A stretch of 64,000 bases of DNA from an uncultured Collinsella sp. (GTDB taxonomy: Bacteria > Actinomycetota > Coriobacteriia > Coriobacteriales > Coriobacteriaceae). The position numbers and the translations under genes were made by a program. The first letter of the stretch is position 1, and the number at the start of each line of letters is the position of its first letter. Shown here in pieces: positions 61,456 through 64,000 of this stretch. The notes under the pieces were generated by a model. That model was given only the letters and a program-made list of their open reading frames with translations. It was not told where the DNA came from and made no database searches. The stretch lies in assembly GCA_959599915.1 (NCBI GenBank), contig CAUGJE010000009.1, forward strand, positions 1 to 64,000, written 5' to 3'.

Positions 61456-62904
61456 TTAGGCTTTGGCGGCAGCAGCGTCTTCGTCGAGCTGCTCCTTGGT
61501 AAAGCCAAAGAAGTAGGCGATGGCAGCGGCGGCAACAAATGCAGTGCCCGATGCAACGCAGCCCCATACGAGATTAGCAGTTCCGCCTGCAACATAACCT
61601 GTAATACCAAGGATATTAGTTGCGCCCAAAACATACGTGGTCACATTAGTGAGAGCCGCGATCAGGCCGCCGATAGCGCCGCCCGCGACCATGGCACCCA
61701 GGCAGCGAGTATACTTAAAGCCGCAGCCATACAGCGCGGGCTCCGTCACGCCACCGACAATGCCGGAGAGCGAGAAACCAAGCATAGCGCCCTTTTCGTC
61801 GACCTCCTTAAGGCGCAGGAAGGCACCGAAGGCCATGCCCCACGTGGCGAACTGAGCGATAGCACCCGCGACCATAACGCAGGAGTCAGACCCTGAGGTG
61901 AGCACCTGCACAATGCCGAGGGCAATCAGAACCTGGTGCATACCGGTCATAACCAGGAACTCCCAAAGCGCAGCAATGGCGACGAGGGAGAGGATCGTGA
62001 CGATGCCGCCAGCGTTTCCGAGGCCGAACATAAAGTTGCCGACCAGGTCGCCCAGAATGGAACCAATCGGAGCTAGGGCGCACAGGGAAACGGGGGTCAT
62101 CACAGCCATGGTGCACACGGGCACAAACACCGTGGAGAGCATGTCGGGGATGATCTTCTTCATGAACTTCTCGACGACCATCAGCACCGGCATAGACAGC
62201 AGCATGGGGAGCACGGTCGCAGAATAGTTGTTCAGCTGAGCCGGGAGCGCGCCGTAAACCATCGTGGTCGTAGCACCCGAATCCGCCGCAGCGTTGACCA
62301 GCGTCATGAACTCAGGGGCAATGAGCACGCCGCCGAGCATCATGCCGAGCGGCTGGCTGCAGCCGAGCTGCTTTGCGGCAGCCCAACCCAGATAAACAGG
62401 GAGGAAATAATAGCCTGCGTTGTAAATCCAGTTGTAGAAGAAGTTGTAGATGTCGGAATCAGCAGACCAGATACCGAGCATGCCGTCGCCGCAAAGTACG
62501 GCAAGTGTGCGGAACATGGCGGCGCCCATGATAATGGGGATCGTCATGCACATTGTCTTGGACAGGTAGTTAAGGGCCTTCTTGCCCGCAGTCTTGACCG
62601 TCAGTGGCTCCTTGATGCCGTCATCGAGGTTCTCGTCAATGGAGCCTTCGCCCTTGACGCCCAGCGCAATGGCGGCGTCATAGACCTTCGGCACGTTCTG
62701 GCCAATGATGACCTGATACTGGCCGCCAGACCACTGTGCACCCAGCACGCCCTTGATCTTCTTTACTTCATCGTCATTGGGAATGGACTGATCCTTGAGG
62801 TTCAGACGCAGGCGGGTCATGCAGTGCGTCGCGTTCGTCACATTGGAGGCGCCGCCGACGGCAGCAAGCACGTCCTCGGCAATCTTCTTGTTATCGACAG
62901 CCAT
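61456..62904 (-). CDS. PTS sugar transporter, beta-glucoside type EIIBC
   Basis: A 482-aa phosphotransferase-system permease. The EIIB domain (1-90) has the phosphocysteine in ATHCMTRLRL (Cys28) and the KGVLGAQWSGGQYQVIIGQ segment. EIIC (about 110-470) contains about ten helices with EFLVMTGMHQVLIALG and GGVTEPALYG. No EIIA domain is attached, unlike BglF, so EIIA is supplied by another protein. GAAGGGA lies ahead of ATG at 62904. The beta-glucoside family is deduced from the EIIB/EIIC type and the BglG/LicT regulator next door; the exact sugar is unknown. Confidence 0.88.
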   Translation of the reverse strand: MAVDNKKIAEDVLAAVGGASNVTNATHCMTRLRLNLKDQSIPNDDEVKKIKGVLGAQWSGGQYQVIIGQNVPKVYDAAIALGVKGEGSIDENLDDGIKEPLTVKTAGKKALNYLSKTMCMTIPIIMGAAMFRTLAVLCGDGMLGIWSADSDIYNFFYNWIYNAGYYFLPVYLGWAAAKQLGCSQPLGMMLGGVLIAPEFMTLVNAAADSGATTTMVYGALPAQLNNYSATVLPMLLSMPVLMVVEKFMKKIIPDMLSTVFVPVCTMAVMTPVSLCALAPIGSILGDLVGNFMFGLGNAGGIVTILSLVAIAALWEFLVMTGMHQVLIALGIVQVLTSGSDSCVMVAGAIAQFATWGMAFGAFLRLKEVDEKGAMLGFSLSGIVGGVTEPALYGCGFKYTRCLGAMVAGGAIGGLIAALTNVTTYVLGATNILGITGYVAGGTANLVWGCVASGTAFVAAAAIAYFFGFTKEQLDEDAAAAKA

Positions 62905-63042
62905 GTCGAATCCCTTCTCTTCCAACTAAAGGCCGTGGGACTTCACGGCACCAAGACGCACAATTCCGCTCGCGCCTGCGCAGCGCGCGACATCAGTTGG
63001 CAAGAGATTGATTTGCATGTGATTCCCGGGTGGATCGACATG

Positions 63043-63097
63043 AAAAAGCCCCGCGCACAACCGACAGAGACCCAATTATGGCCTCGGCAGAATCGGT
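63043..63097 (-). promoter_or_regulatory. Hairpin downstream of the RAT, possible terminator
   Basis: ACCGA..CTG..GAGGCC pairs imperfectly with GGGTCTC..TCGGT (63060-63097), and GGGGCTTTTTC (T run 63043-63047) follows 13 nt later. Its 5' arm overlaps the end of the putative antiterminator target (63095-63131), the layout expected of an antitermination switch. The distance to the T run is longer than normal. Confidence 0.4.
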
Positions 63098-63131
63098 AGT
63101 GCCTCTCGGAGCTGCGCCGTGAGTAACACCC
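63095..63131 (-). promoter_or_regulatory. Candidate BglG/LicT antiterminator RNA target (RAT)
   Basis: Minus-strand RNA reads GGGTGTTACT, then an upper stem CTCACGG/CCGAGAG and GGCACTACC at its end. The outer GGGTGTTACT...GGCA..ACC frame matches the RAT pattern (GG..TGTTACTG...GGCA.AACC) recognised by BglG/LicT proteins, though 37 nt is longer than the usual ~30. It is upstream of the PTS gene and downstream of the antiterminator gene. Confidence 0.5.
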
Positions 63132-63243
63132 AAAACACGGCGAGTATATGCGGCAGATGCGTTCGTTGCGGCTCAGATTACCGACGAACGGTAGCAAACG
63201 ACCAGCGAACGGTCGCCATGACGGAAAGGAAATACCAGAGAGC

Positions 63244-64000
63244 CTATTTATCCGAGTGGACAGAAGCCACGCGATTCACATGCATGATCAGATAGACGAG
63301 CTCCTCTTGGGCCAATGGCTCGCCAAAGGTCTCTTGAATCAGATCGTCGACACGGTGAGCGCAACGCGATGCCGCCGGATACTGCTCCACGAGCACGTCG
63401 TAAAGACCGGAGTTCTCGGTATCGATCGGCTCTTTCTTTGCCACGCGGTCGAGCAGATAGCGCACATGAGTGGCAAAGCGGGCAAAGGCGAACGACGAGC
63501 GATCGACCGTCACACCCAACTCTTCTTGAATAATCGCGACCGTCATATCGAGCAGTCGCTCCTCGTGCTGCTCGGCAAGCACGCGCCGCTCGCTCGGCTT
63601 AACCGATGCGTTGACAATCGACATGGCAATGCCCGCGGCCTCGCTTCGGGACATGCGCACATGAAAGCTCTTCTGGATACCGCGAACAGCCAGCTCGCCC
63701 AAGCGGTATTCGATGGGATGCAGCTGCTCAAGATCGCGCTCAAGCGGCAACGACACCACCATGTGTTCGCGGGCACGCTTAATGGCAAACTGAATATGGT
63801 CTGCCAATGTAATGGGAAGGTTAGGACTCAATTCGTACGAAAGCTGTCCGGTCGCGATATCGGCCAGCTGAGCAGAAAACTCCAGCACCTCGGGATCGAC
63901 CTCATCGATAAACGCCAGGTACTTTGAATCAATGCCGTAAAAGGTACGCGTGATGACATCCAGGTCGACCTCATGCGGCATATCGCCAAAGCCGATACCA
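63244..64000 (-). CDS. BglG/LicT family transcription antiterminator (partial)
   Basis: The reading frame is open through the right edge of the window, so the 5' part (the RNA-binding CAT domain) is cut off. It opens with GIGFGDMPHEVDLD, the family's CAT-to-PRD junction, then two PTS-regulation domains: PRD1 with His in LADHIQF and HPIEYRLGE, and PRD2 with EELVYLIMHVNRV. When phosphorylated by PTS, these proteins bind RAT RNA and stop early termination. It lies upstream of the PTS gene, in the same direction, as expected. Confidence 0.88.
   Translation of the reverse strand, partial: GIGFGDMPHEVDLDVITRTFYGIDSKYLAFIDEVDPEVLEFSAQLADIATGQLSYELSPNLPITLADHIQFAIKRAREHMVVSLPLERDLEQLHPIEYRLGELAVRGIQKSFHVRMSRSEAAGIAMSIVNASVKPSERRVLAEQHEERLLDMTVAIIQEELGVTVDRSSFAFARFATHVRYLLDRVAKKEPIDTENSGLYDVLVEQYPAASRCAHRVDDLIQETFGEPLAQEELVYLIMHVNRVASVHSDK

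Overview
The window looks like a chromosomal segment of a Gram-positive gut actinobacterium of the class Coriobacteriia, most likely Collinsella or a close relative. This is an inference from the high-GC codon use, the strong AGGAGG-type ribosome binding sites, a sortase-type surface protein, fermentative gene content (electron-transferring-flavoprotein-linked lactate dehydrogenase, PTS, branched-chain amino acid transporters) and a RecJ-helicase fusion. No rRNA, phage integrase, transposase or CRISPR array was seen; one tRNA (Leu, CAA) is present.

Layout. 0.35-1.6 kb: infC-rpmI-rplT translation operon (minus), with infC apparently using an AUA start, then tRNA-Leu. 2.0-11.3 kb: minus-strand housekeeping genes (transglutaminase-like protein, class II aldolase, metallo-beta-lactamase-fold hydrolase, RelA/SpoT, and a 1095-aa RecJ nuclease fused to a RecQ-like helicase). 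11.5-15.9 kb: a bile-acid:sodium-symporter-family transporter, CutC plus a DUF4931 protein, and a membrane protein with a cytoplasmic zinc ribbon. 16.1-21.4 kb: a complete livJHMGF branched-chain amino acid ABC operon (minus) with a decayed livJ fragment just upstream. 21.6-30.8 kb: homoserine dehydrogenase, an SDR oxidoreductase, a four-unit palindrome array with an exact 62-bp period, a cation/proton antiporter, PurL and an EamA exporter. 30.9-39.0 kb: a diguanylate cyclase, KdgT, AzlCD, an HD hydrolase and a three-gene lactate dehydrogenase/EtfAB operon. 39.1-42.5 kb: five tightly packed unknown genes, four of them exported or membrane-anchored, including a tiny LPXTG-like protein and a WxL-like secreted protein. 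42.6-49.0 kb: a DUF554 protein and a three-gene set (TerB-domain protein, BREX-type ATPase, Lhr-like helicase) that matches the layout of the Shango anti-phage system. 49-64 kb: spermidine-synthase-like protein, Elp3, an XRE regulator/DUF4097 pair, two methyltransferases (one TrmB-like), a Ski2-like DUF3516 helicase, a DUF2130 coiled-coil protein with a nuclease-like core, and a BglG/LicT-controlled PTS operon ending in a ChbG-type deacetylase.

The main points of interest are the Shango-like defence operon, the 39-42 kb surface cluster, the 24 kb palindrome array, several other palindromic intergenic elements that look like dispersed REP/MITE families, the non-AUG infC start, and the antiterminator target ahead of the PTS gene. 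Functions are assigned from recognised motifs and family memory; no database search was run.
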